Source of the DNA: Ichthyophis bannanicus | Taxonomy: Eukaryota > Chordata > Amphibia > Gymnophiona > Ichthyophiidae | Reading direction: 5' to 3' | NCBI GenBank assembly: GCA_033557465.1 | Contig: CM066031.1 | Span: 1,072,022,444 to 1,072,086,443, forward strand | DNA: 64,000 nt | Shown: positions 54,866 to 64,000 of the stretch, one piece after another | Layout: the number at the start of each line of letters is the position of its first letter | How positions within the stretch are numbered: position 1 is the first letter of the stretch | Program-made: the position numbers and the translations under genes | The notes under the pieces: generated by a model | Seen by the model: the letters and a program-made list of their open reading frames with translations, nothing else | Databases searched by the model: none | What the model was told of the DNA's origin: nothing

Positions 54866-55792
54866 CTAGTTTAAAGCTGCCTTCAGTAGATTAGCCAGTC
54901 TGCTACTGAAGACACATTGACCCTTCTTGGACAGATGGATGCCATCTCTGCTCTGCAACCCTTGGAACAGCATCCCATGGTCCAGGAAATCAAAACGCTC
55001 TCGATGACACCATTCACGCAACAATGCATTCATCTCCAGTATGCAATCTTTTCTGCCTTGGCCTTTACCCTGAACAGGGAGGATTGAAGAGAACACCACC
55101 TGTGCACCTATCTGTTTCATCCTCTGCCCCAGAACCATGAAGTCACTTTTGATACGCTCAGTGGGATACCTGGCAGTATCATTTGTGCTGACATGGATTA
55201 CAACATTGGGTAATAGTCTCTGCAAACTCTCCGTAACATCTTGGATTTTGGCACCTGGCAGACAGCATACCTCTCTGGACATCAAGTCTGGTCGGCAGAT
55301 GAATGCCTCAGTACCCCTCAGAAGAGAGTCACCAACCACCACTGCCCTTCGATTCCTTGTGATCACTCATTCTGCAACTTTGTGGTACTTTAGCTCTGGT
55401 TCTTCCCTTTCCAGGGATACTTTCACCTCCTCCACTTCCAGGGCTGCATAATGGGTCTTCAGTTCAAAGCCTGGAGAAGTTGGATTGGTGATTCTGCAGG
55501 CCCTGGTGACTTGTGTCTAACCTTCGTCATTCTGTAGGCATCCATCTTCTCTTCTGCTGAAGAGCTTGGATGTTGCAAGAAGCATCTCATCAATGTACTT
55601 CTCACTGTCTTGAATGGTCCTCAACCTCGCCACCTCCTCTCTCAGTTCTTCCACTTGTTTCCTGAGAGCTTCAGCATGCAGGCATCCTGCACATGGAACC
55701 AGTCCTTCAACTGGCATTGGGGCCTCTTTCTGGACAGAGACAGAAGCTGTAATGGGAGCAACAGCTTTAGTGATATGATTTTTCCCAGCCAT
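54866..55792 (-). pseudogene. CR1-b ORF1: coiled coil and SGNH esterase
   Basis: N-terminal piece (55792-55517) has a CAGC-H motif and a coiled coil (LRKQVEELREEVARLRTIQ). The second piece (55366-54866) has the esterase blocks GDSLLRG, STND in place of GTND, and DGIHLS, ending in LANLLKAALN. Between them (about 55370-55516) the frame is broken. The change in the GTND block and the frame break suggest no function. Confidence 0.85.
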
Positions 55793-56247
55793 TGTTCAAT
55801 TGATGGAGCTTAGGTATCTGTTAAAGCAAAAGAGAGAGACCTCCCAAAGTACCAGTCGGTTTCCCAGCTCTCCTTTCAGAGAAAAAAACAGTTAAATGTC
55901 TTTAAGTGTGTTTAAAATGTGCTTTTCCAAGTCCTTTTGTGTAGTTAATTGGGGAGGTGCCCTATAAAGCAAGACTGCTCGCTAGGGTGGGTGGGAGTTG
56001 GGGGGGGGGTAGGGAAGGAACTAACTCCTGGTGTCAGTAACTTTAAAGAGCTGAAGAAAGATACTAAAGCAGAGTTTTAAACCTACCCCACTAATGAAAA
56101 TATTTCCCCTTTTAAACTAAAGCACCAAAAAGAATGTAACTTTGTTTTAAAAATGTACCAAAACCCTTTTAAGAGCTCCCAGGCAGAGAGCTAGTAATTT
56201 AAAAAAACACAAATTCTTACCTTTGCTTGAAATGTATAGCCCCGTTA
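55793..56247 (-). other. CR1-b 5' UTR
   Basis: Non-coding region upstream of ORF1 up to the junction with CR1-a. It contains a G run at about 56001-56009. An internal promoter would be expected here; none can be identified by eye. Confidence 0.6.
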
Positions 56248-56345
56248 GGAATGCTTCCCCTCAGCCGTCTCTTCTCCAGGTTGAAGAGCCCCAACCTTTT
56301 TAGCCTCTCCTCATAGGGGTATCCTGCCATCCCCTTTATCACCTG
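56248..56345 (-). mobile_element. CR1-a fragment, right part
   Basis: Minus strand reads [27 protein letters not shown] (RT C-terminal region) and stops where CR1-b starts. Its continuation is at 51371 and below. Confidence 0.8.
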
Positions 56346-56944
56346 TAATGTGTATCATGATCTCACAGTGACAGTGGTGGCACACAGACCTGCTACTGCT
56401 GCGGAAAGGAAATGTGCCACATGGAGCAGTCCAAGGGTCCTGGCACCCCAGGCAGAGATCCAGGTTGCCCCCCCCCCCCCCGCCTGATGCCACTTACCCA
56501 GCTGTGGAGGAAGAGGCTGATAATGCCAGCAGCTGTAGCCCTCCAGGTAGCTGCAACGTGCAGGTGCCCAGGGGACTACCACAACAGTGGCTGTCATCCT
56601 CCCCCCTGAAACATATCGTTGGCAGGTGATGATGGAGTCCCTGCAGAGGCAGATAGTTGGGGGGGGGGGGGGGCTGTGTGGCTGTCCATGTATGCCTCTA
56701 CCCCCCCCCCCACCATCTGGAGCTTGTGCCCTAGGCACCCGCCAACCCGCATGTTGGATGGGCTGGGACTGCGCACCACCGACACTGACAGCACAAAGGC
56801 ATGTCAGCATGGTGTGGAGGTGTTGGCAGAGGGAGCAGTGGTACCCGCCTGCAGCAGACCAAAGCCATGTTGCACATTGCAACATGTACCAAGGTCTGTC
56901 TGATGGGGAGCATGTCAGCTCCAGGGACTGTTGTAGCCTACGGC

Positions 56945-57010
56945 AGCAATGTGGCTCAATGCACACAGTTGGTGTTTATATGAATGGAGGGTCACAGGTT
57001 CAAGTCCTGG
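56945..57010 (+). repeat. tRNA-like SINE head candidate
   Basis: A-box-like GTGGCTCAATGCAC and a B box GGTTCAAGTCC about 45 bp later, followed by CCTGGC. The clover-leaf is not complete. Confidence 0.45.
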
Positions 57011-58467
57011 CTGTCGATCATGCACTGCATGTCCCTGTGGCTAAACTTTAGCCTACAGTGCAGGTACAACACCATCATGTGCAATCCCCAAAGAATCGAG
57101 CAGCAAGGGTACAAACACCCTTCATCCACACAGACAGGCTCCACTATCCACAGATGGATGGAGAGTACATCAGAGTGCGCTACTAGCTCTTGCACAATGA
57201 ACACACATTAACAATGCTTGAGCTGATATCGAGACCAAAGTGGCAGACAGGAATGCCAACCACCCATTTTTGCACAGCAGGGCGATGTGAGTGTGTATAT
57301 GTCTCTCCATTGTTTTGTGGCTTTCCACACCTCACTGAGGCTCGCATTGCCTAAGCTTTTCCCAGCGTTAGTCTGCAAATGTGCATGATGAGGAGCATAG
57401 TATTGTGGATATGGCCTGAAACAGGGTGAATTGGCAAGGATGTGCCTGCATTGGAGGTAGGGTCAGTGGCTGAGATGTCGTAGTGCCCATCTGCCATGTG
57501 CATGGACTGGGTGGCCACAGCATGTCATGCTGGAAGGGCACTTTCACTCTGACCAAGCAGTGACCATGGCATGGCTATGTATCCACATATTGCTATATAG
57601 TGTCTGGCTCCAGTGATGTGGGTGCATGTCCTGTCCTGGGGGCCTGATCACCTAACCAAATGCTGGGTGTCCATGCCATTTATTCCAAGCCTGGGGGAAT
57701 ATGGTCACTCTGCGCACATACAATGTGTGCTGACCAGTGGACTGTCCGCAGTTGGTATATGCATGGCTGAACAAAACAATGGTGGGCAGTAGGTGCAGTC
57801 TGACTGTGCTTGCTATGGGTGATTGTTAGTCCTAGGTGGTTGGGACAGGAGGTGTTGCAGGCCTACTCCCTGTGGTAATGGTAGGACCAGCAGGACTCTA
57901 GTAACAGCCCCCTGCAAGCCTAGGCGCCCCCACGGCATGACACATTGGCATCCACGGTATCAGCAGTTTAACACTGGGTATTGACATGCACTGTTCTAGG
58001 AGGGTCCCTGTCCAACAGGGCAGGACATAGGGTTAGATGTGACTGGTGCATACAGCATGTTGCAATTGTGCAGGAAAGAAGGTGACTAGCATACACACTG
58101 CAGACAATACCTGCCACATACTGTCAGTGATGGGATCTGCCACACAGGCGTCAGAGACCATCTCTAGCACTGCAAGTTCTTGGGACCAGGTGCTGGGTGC
58201 CCATCCTCACCCTCAGGGTGACTGCTGAAACTGTGTAGTAACACGGTTTGTAGCTGTTCTGTGATTGACACGCTGACAGTGTGTGCTTCATACTGAGCTG
58301 ATGTGATTGATTAGTCCATTCTCCATTTGGTGATCAGATGCAGACTGCTGTTCTGCGTGTGCAGTGCATCATGGGTACTGGAGGGGTTAACCTACACCAT
58401 CACACAGAGCAGACAGTTTAGGCAGAGACCTGCAGGCTCTTTGACTCCAGTCATTGCAGGTTAGAGA

Positions 58468-58535
58468 GGTGTGAAGGTGTAGCATACTGGTTAGTGCAAT
58501 GTCCCCATAAGCAGGGGACAAGGATTCGTTTCCCA
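58468..58535 (+). repeat. tRNA-like SINE head candidate
   Basis: A-box-like TAGCATACTGGTTAGTGC and a degenerate B box GGATTCGTTTCC about 40 bp later. Similar layout to 15585-15660. Confidence 0.5.
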
Positions 58536-59534
58536 TTTGTTCATTTTGCTCCTTTGTGTTACTCAGGTCATTTCCCCACCTGTTACAGTCCATGCTCTGC
58601 TGTGACTTGCAGACACTCATCCTTCTACTTTGTTATGCATTCTGGCCACACTTAGGGAATAGCATGTTTGCTGACCCAATCATAGCCTTCTCAGAGCATG
58701 GCTTTATTGACTCTGCTGCAGCCCATTGCAGGGGGTCAGACATGTTCACCCTGCAAATATCAGGCCCCTGCTTCAAGGCATGGCGTGATGGTCATGGCAA
58801 TGGCTTGGGGGCCATGTTCCAGGGTTTGAGGCCCACTACCACACTTTATGTGACATTTTTGATTGTGTTTGTCACATTTTATGTCTGCCACAACCTTCAT
58901 GGACTGACAACACCTCCTTGTGACCCTGAGCTGATCACTTAACCCACCAATGGCTCAGCTAACTGACGGTCCATATTGTCCCTATTTATCATCAGAAATT
59001 TCTAATTTACAGTAAGATGTACCTCGATGTGACTGCACTGCTACAGCGGTATTACATGCATACAGCTGTAATCTACTTGGGCAACATGAGTCATGTATGA
59101 CATCATTACTGTTACTGTACAGCTTTGACCCCATTGCATCTCTGAAGTACATGCGGACACATCCTACCCCTCAGATAGCCACCTGCAAGTATCACCTCAT
59201 GTCCATACATGCCCCATTTGCCCAGTTTGGATAACACCTGTGCAGTTGTTATCTGCACATTTGTCTGAGCTGTTGTATGGTGGCTGTGTGGCTGCAACAG
59301 GAGTGAGTCCCACATGTCTGGTATCAGGCCTTCCAAGTGACACTGGCACACATTTTCACGCACAGTACACATACATTGGGATAGCACCTACAGCACATTA
59401 GTGCTGCCAGCCCATACTACCCTCTCCTCAGCTGCCATCCTTCCTTCAGCCCATCCATCTGCCTCTGTCGGCTGTGTGCAGTCATGTCGTCTTGTGCAAG
59501 CTGCTACACCATGACCTACACTGGTACTCTTTTC

Positions 59535-59750
59535 CGCATTTTATTTATTTATTTATTTACATTCTCTTATATACTGCGCTATTCTGCATCAGTGCAGTTT
59601 ACATTGAACAAACTGAAATTACATTGAACAGGGCATTATAACTTGGAGATAACTATTTTACAGGGAACATGGGCTATGGAGGGTTAAGTGGCTTGCCCAA
59701 GACCACAAGGAGCACCTGTGGGACTAGAAACCCCATTCCTTTTGGCTCTT
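59535..59750 (-). repeat. L2/MIR-type SINE or LINE 3' end
   Basis: Read on the minus strand: CTTGGGCAAGCCACTTAACC, then CAGTATATAAGAGAATGTAAAT and four AAAT units. The GGGCAAG...CTTAACC core and the AAAT tail are characteristic of MIR/L2-type repeats. Confidence 0.65.
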
Positions 59751-60287
59751 CACACACGCCTCTCCTGTGCCTGATCTGCATGTCAACACTCCTACTCTGT
59801 CCTCCTGTCGCTGCATACATCCTGCCACTTCTGGCTCCGCTGGGAGATACGTCTTCCCCATCCTATGCCACACACTGACATTGCCCCATTTTACATTGGC
59901 ATCCCCCTGTGCATTGGTACAGCTGCCTCCCACATGCTTGTCCACTTTACTGACTGCCACATAGGGTGCCCATGGATCTGGCAGGTTCATTAGTTCCCAC
60001 TTGTCCTTCCATCCATCACCTTTATATTGACTTTCCTTGGTGCTCCTTTATCCAGCGTTAGGATTACAGCCGTTTTCAGACATTAAGTTGCATGCTTGTC
60101 ACCTTAACACCTGATGTCCTGTTAACGCACGTTAAATGGCCCATAGCGCCCTTTATGCCAGAATGCCTCCTACCTACCCAGCGCCCCTTACGCATGTAAC
60201 ACCCCTTATTGCTGCCGTTAATGCCTGTTATCTTAATGCCCTTTAGTAAACATACCCCTTGGTTTTATTCTCCATTCCTTACATTAT
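59751..60287. other. Unclassified; GTTAA-rich at 60090-60255
   Basis: No gene supported. 60090-60255 has repeated TTAACGC, GTTAATGCC and GTTAAATGG words and ends TTAGTAAACATACCCC, the same end as the 84-bp palindrome at 19368-19451. Confidence 0.4.
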
Positions 60288-60390
60288 TTATATTTATATT
60301 TATTTATTTATTTATTTAACTGTTTTTTCTATACCACCTTATCTGGGAATTAAGGCGGCTTACATTGAACATTTAGTTGAATTTTATTAG
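60288..60390 (-). repeat. L2-like 3' tail
   Basis: Minus strand: GTAAGCCGCCTTAATTCCCA, GGTGGTATAGAAAA, then repeated AAAT units. Same type of tail as 59535. Confidence 0.6.
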
Positions 60391-60399
60391 AAACATGTT

Positions 60400-60850
60400 A
60401 AGAGTTGAACTTATGTACAGCAAACTATGATTACTGGCATTCTGTTTGCTTTCTTCACTGCAGAGGTTTTCAACATATTATCCACGATGTCTAAATCTTT
60501 TATTTGGGTGGTGGTTTCTAATGTGGAACATTGCATCATGTAACCGTGGTTTGGGTTGTTGTTTCCTAGGTGCATAACTTTGCACATGTCAACGTTAAAT
60601 TTCATCTGCCATTTGAATGGCCAGTCTTCCGATTTATCAAGGTTGTCTTGCAATTTTTCACAGTCCTCTTTCGTTTTTAACAATTTTGAATAATTTTGTT
60701 TTATCTGCAAATTTGTTCGCCTCACTTGTTGTTCCCTTTTCCAGGTCATTTATCAATATGTTAAAAAGCAGAGGTACTAGCCCATATCCCTGGGGTACTC
60801 CGCTAGTCGCTTTTTCCCATTGAGAAAATTGGCAATTTGGCCCTACTCTC
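60400..60850 (-). pseudogene. CR1-a RT fragment
   Basis: Minus strand pieces: SGVPQGYGLVPLLF-like near 60790, KLLKTKEDCEKLQDNLDKSEDW and KWQMKFNVDMCKVMHLGNNNPNHGY (60749-60500). This is the middle of the CR1 RT just after the catalytic box. Both ends are truncated. Confidence 0.8.
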
Positions 60851-60879
60851 TGCTTTCTTTTTTTAACCCTGCTAGACAG

Positions 60880-61060
60880 CGCTGGCGGTGCTACCAGCAG
60901 GGATACAGGTGATGGTACAATGGCAGTTGTAGTAGTGGTTGCAGCTATGCTCCAACAGGTGGTGGTGGTGGTGATGGCGGAGACAGCTGCACTCTAACAG
61001 CAAGTGGTGATGATGGTGCTCCAGCAGCAGGCAGTGGAGGTGGTGGTTGTGGTGGCAGTT
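60880..61060. repeat. Degenerate GGT/GCA trinucleotide region
   Basis: Runs of GGTGGTGGTGGTGGTGATGG and related triplets with interruptions. The open frame through it is low complexity. Confidence 0.6.
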
Positions 61061-64000
61061 ATTCTAAGCTGCCTCTGCACATGCTAGATAGAGGGTCCTG
61101 CTTAGTGCCCTTCTGCCTGCAGGCTTGTCAGAGACATTGACAGATTACAGCTATCCTCACTAGTCCTCTGTGCTATCCGCTATATGTCTGTGCCTCCTCT
61201 GCCTTACCTGCTCAGGTGTTCACCACTGTAAATGTGGCATGTTGAAGGGGTGCTGTTCCCCTGCTACTCCACATAATAGGAGGGGGAAGAGTGCCAGGGA
61301 AAGAGTGCCAAGGGCACTGCACTGTACTTCAGTGTGGAGCACCACTGAGTATTGCACCCACATGCTAATCTGTTGGCCCTTTGCAAGCCATGTTACTGCC
61401 TGGGTATGTTGTACTTCACTACCGTGCTAGGTCTGTGAATGTCCAGCCACTATGGCAACTGCCTGCTAGTTTGGTGCTCCTTCATTGAGTATTGTGCACC
61501 TTCAGGAACCAGGTCACTGCATGCTTGGGGGAGAGACTGCATCTGCGCCACTCACTACAGCTTGTACCTGTGTGTCTGAGGGTCCATTACTAACCACAAG
61601 CATTGGTGCACATCACTAAATAGCATCACTGTCCTACACATAGTTTTTCCCTATACATGTGTCTGGGTACTAACAGTGGTACCTGCATACCACTTTCTCA
61701 TCCCCAATATATCTGCATTTTTGAGTACTTGGCCAGCTCAGGGTGACCATAACTGCCTCCCTCCATCCATCCATCCATATGGCCCATCCTGTGGCTTCCA
61801 GGTCCTCATTTCTGCCTTCTGTTTCCGTGTACCCATTCATGCTGGTCAGGTATATCTGCTGAAGAGCACTCTTCTGTCCTGTGCCCTGACTGCTATGTCA
61901 GTGTAGCTGGTGCTCCCGCGTAGATATCCATGTTGTAGATGCGTGGTGTTGGCATGCATCTCCTGGCCTTGTGTACTGAAGCGGTCAACCCTAGGTCTAC
62001 TCCTACATGTCTCATCTATGGCACATGTGCTTTGACTTACCTCGCTGCTGCTATATCTCTCTCCAGAGTGACCACAGCAATCCAGGCTGTATCCTCCACA
62101 TGACCATATACCTGCCACTGTGTCATGCAGGATATAGAATTGTCTGTTGGGAGTAGATGTGAACATCATGCTTAGCTATACCATCCCTTTCAGCTGTTCT
62201 GTCCCTGCTACCTACATAACTCTCTCTTCCTCTGTTGCCTTTGGGTTGAATTCTACCCTGACAAAGTGCACAGAGGCTGTGGCATGCAGCCAGTGGGCTC
62301 TTCCTGGTACAAGTTGCAGGTTACATCATTCTCTCCCCTTCTGGATATCATGGTTCCCAACGTGACCCATGTTCATTGCCGCTAGCTGTTATCTGTGGCT
62401 GTGTACTATTGTGACCATGGCATTTTAAGACATATCCATGTGCCACTGGCCACCCATCCTGGTTACCTGCTAATGTGTCAGCCATGTACTGCCTGTCTCA
62501 TGCGTCATATTTCTTAGCTATTGCTCTGCCTGTATGTGTGTGACTTCTCTCCCTGCCATGTTACAAGTATGCTTCTGCTTATCTGTGTGTCTATGGATGT
62601 ACCGATATTGCTTGTTCTGATTGGTGCAGCTGCTACTGGCACCTTAGAGGGTACTACTTAGTGTAACTGGTCTATCTTGGCTACCTTATCACTCATCCCA
62701 GGCTACCTTACTTCCCTACCTGCAAACTGAAGGCCTGCCAGCAGTTACATGCCCTCCTGTGTGCTGTGTCTTTGGACACAGGGCCTTCCCAGGGCCGTGT
62801 GGATCCTCTCTCCATCTTGCTGCTGCATATGGAGGCCTGCACCATCAGCAGGAGGTAGAAGAGCTCCCCCCTCCATGACCACGTTGCATAATAGCAGGGA
62901 CTCACCCATTCAGACGTTCCTCTGCCTGGTGGTCATGCTGTCATTACTGGATCAGGGAAATATTGCATGTGCCAAGGCATTGCACTCTGGAGCTGGGGGA
63001 GGCAGTCATGTACCCACACATGAGTCCCAGACACATGTGCATATTATCACCACTGCATATGTATCCCTATTTTACATCACACATATACACCTCAGCAGAA
63101 AATAAAAAAATTACTCTCTAAGTGTAAAGTAAGAAATCAATGTTAGTAGCTAGAAAGGGTGAAGGTTTATTGCCTTTTTGATTGCAGATACAAGTAAACC
63201 ATTCTACTCTCCTAAATCGTCCTATGTGAGGAGAGCTGCACAATTCCACTTTTGTGGTTCTCGGCATTCAATCAGTGACAGCCGAAAATTTTAATGAAAT
63301 AACTGGCATTTTTCATGACACCTATCAACTTGTAACCTGTAATGCATTTCAATGATAGAATGTTTTCACATTATCCTTATTTACTTTTTTATAGTAACAT
63401 AGCCTGGGGACAGCGCAATGTGTACTGCTGTAATGATGATAAAATCACAGTGCCATTATATTTGTCATTTACTATGCCTAGGAAGTTATACTTTGCCAAG
63501 CTCTTCAGTCATCACTAACTCACTTCATGGGTGCCATCTATCCTTACTAAGTGTAAAGCTCTTATGAATTCCCTCTTCACGATGCCCCATAGAGTCATAT
63601 ATATATCTTCCTTTCCTGAGAATGGATCTCCATTCAATACAGGATCAAAGGAGTAGCTAATCAGATGCTTTAGTAATCTCAAGCAGCCTTCACCCCTGCC
63701 CCTGTTCTCTGTATGAAGTTAAAAATTGGAGGTGGATAGGGTTATTTTCCAATGAGGGAAAGATAAACTTCAGGAATCCCAGGTAGCAAAGGTCCGAGCA
63801 CCACATTCTACACATAGCTCTTGTTTGAAAAAAGGTTTTACTCAAAATAAATTTCAATTAAAATAATGTCAAATACAATACGTTTAACTGGGGATGAATC
63901 TAAACACTCTAGAGTCAATAGTTAAATATTGTAGTCGGCATTTTTCTTAATGCTGACTGTAGAATTTAAGTAATTCACATATATTCAATGTTCTTATCTG
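61061..64000. other. Unclassified sequence to the window end
   Basis: No recognisable gene or repeat. A short (CCAT)n run is at 61761-61778. From 63110 the sequence becomes AT-rich. Short open frames (for example 62749-63105) have no domain signature. A long single-copy intergenic stretch or an old unrecognised repeat are both possible. Confidence 0.4.

Larger units (their letters stand above)
51372..56247 (-). mobile_element. CR1-b LINE, nearly full length, split by PLE3
   Basis: Minus strand. From 5' (high coordinates): 5' UTR 55793-56247, ORF1 54866-55792, ORF2 endonuclease 54203-54771, RT start 53441-53737, [PLE3 52659-53440], RT 51599-52658, 3' end 51372. Without the insert about 4.1 kb, close to full-length CR1. 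It interrupts a CR1-a copy. Confidence 0.9.
56346..59534. other. Unclassified low-similarity region
   Basis: Rich in TG/CA dinucleotides and poor in CG, with homopolymers: C run at 56469-56480, G run at 56660-56673, C run at 56702-56711. Overlapping open frames at 56350-57050 arise from these runs and show no conserved domain. Two tRNA-like SINE candidates lie inside (56945-57010, 58468-58535). No LINE, transposase or host exon was recognised. Confidence 0.4.

Noticed and set aside
56355..57051. Overlapping long frames on both strands
   Set aside because: They result from G and C homopolymers and low stop density; no conserved block and no consistent strand.
1..64000. CRISPR arrays, bacterial operons, Shine-Dalgarno sites
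   Set aside because: Nothing of the kind is present; the elements are eukaryotic.
1..64000. Host protein-coding exons
   Set aside because: All recognised coding segments belong to mobile elements; remaining frames lack domains and plausible splice structure.

Overview
The window is intergenic vertebrate DNA built almost entirely from transposable elements in nested layers. No host gene, rRNA or functional tRNA gene could be supported. The mixture seen (several CR1 families whose ORF1 carries an SGNH esterase, L2, an RTE/BovB-like LINE, an L1 ORF1 piece, four Penelope-like elements with GIY-YIG endonuclease, a DIRS-like element, a gamma-type endogenous retrovirus, and hAT, Tc1 and pogo DNA transposons) fits an amphibian or non-avian reptile. 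A caecilian amphibian is my best guess, but the sequence alone does not prove it.

Layout. 0-4.4 kb: CR1 fragments, one ending in an 81-nt foldback and one with an inverted 5' end. 4.4-14.75 kb: a DIRS-like element (+) interrupted by a 7.25 kb provirus (5517-12767, - strand, two LTRs, 4-bp target duplication), whose env gene is itself interrupted by an L2 LINE. 15-21 kb: a tRNA-derived SINE, a pogo-like transposon with TA duplications, and a decayed hAT transposase carrying an 84-bp palindromic MITE. 21-36 kb: an old CR1 ('A', +) cut into three blocks by an RTE/BovB-like LINE (22653-25704, 26-bp target duplication) and by a young CR1 ('B', 27072-34354). A 2471-bp block made of the end of A plus the 5' part of B is tandemly duplicated with four differences. 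B also carries a Penelope-like insert. 36-42.7 kb: L1 ORF1 pieces and a DIRS-like repeat split by a hAT element (39128-41917, 8-bp target duplication) that contains a Penelope-like element. 42.7-49 kb: a Tc1 transposon split by a third CR1 family ('C'), then a Penelope-like element whose two halves point in opposite directions. 49.5-56.3 kb: CR1-a pieces, one of which was the landing site of an almost full-length CR1-b that was in turn hit by a Penelope-like element. 56.3-64 kb: mostly unclassified sequence with two tRNA-like SINE candidates, L2-type tails and one CR1 piece.

How the parts work. Every coding region belongs to a selfish element: reverse transcriptases and endonucleases copy LINE and Penelope RNA into DNA, gag/pol/env are retroviral, and transposases move DNA elements. 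Most are broken by stops, frameshifts or nested insertions. The cleanest frames are the L2 reverse transcriptase (482 codons) and the two copies of CR1-B ORF1 (250 codons). The nesting gives a relative timeline: the outer CR1-A, DIRS, Tc1 and CR1-a came first, and the L2, CR1-B, RTE and Penelope inserts came later.

Family labels A, B, C, a and b are mine, for this window only. Calls rest on motifs and by-eye comparison; no database was searched.
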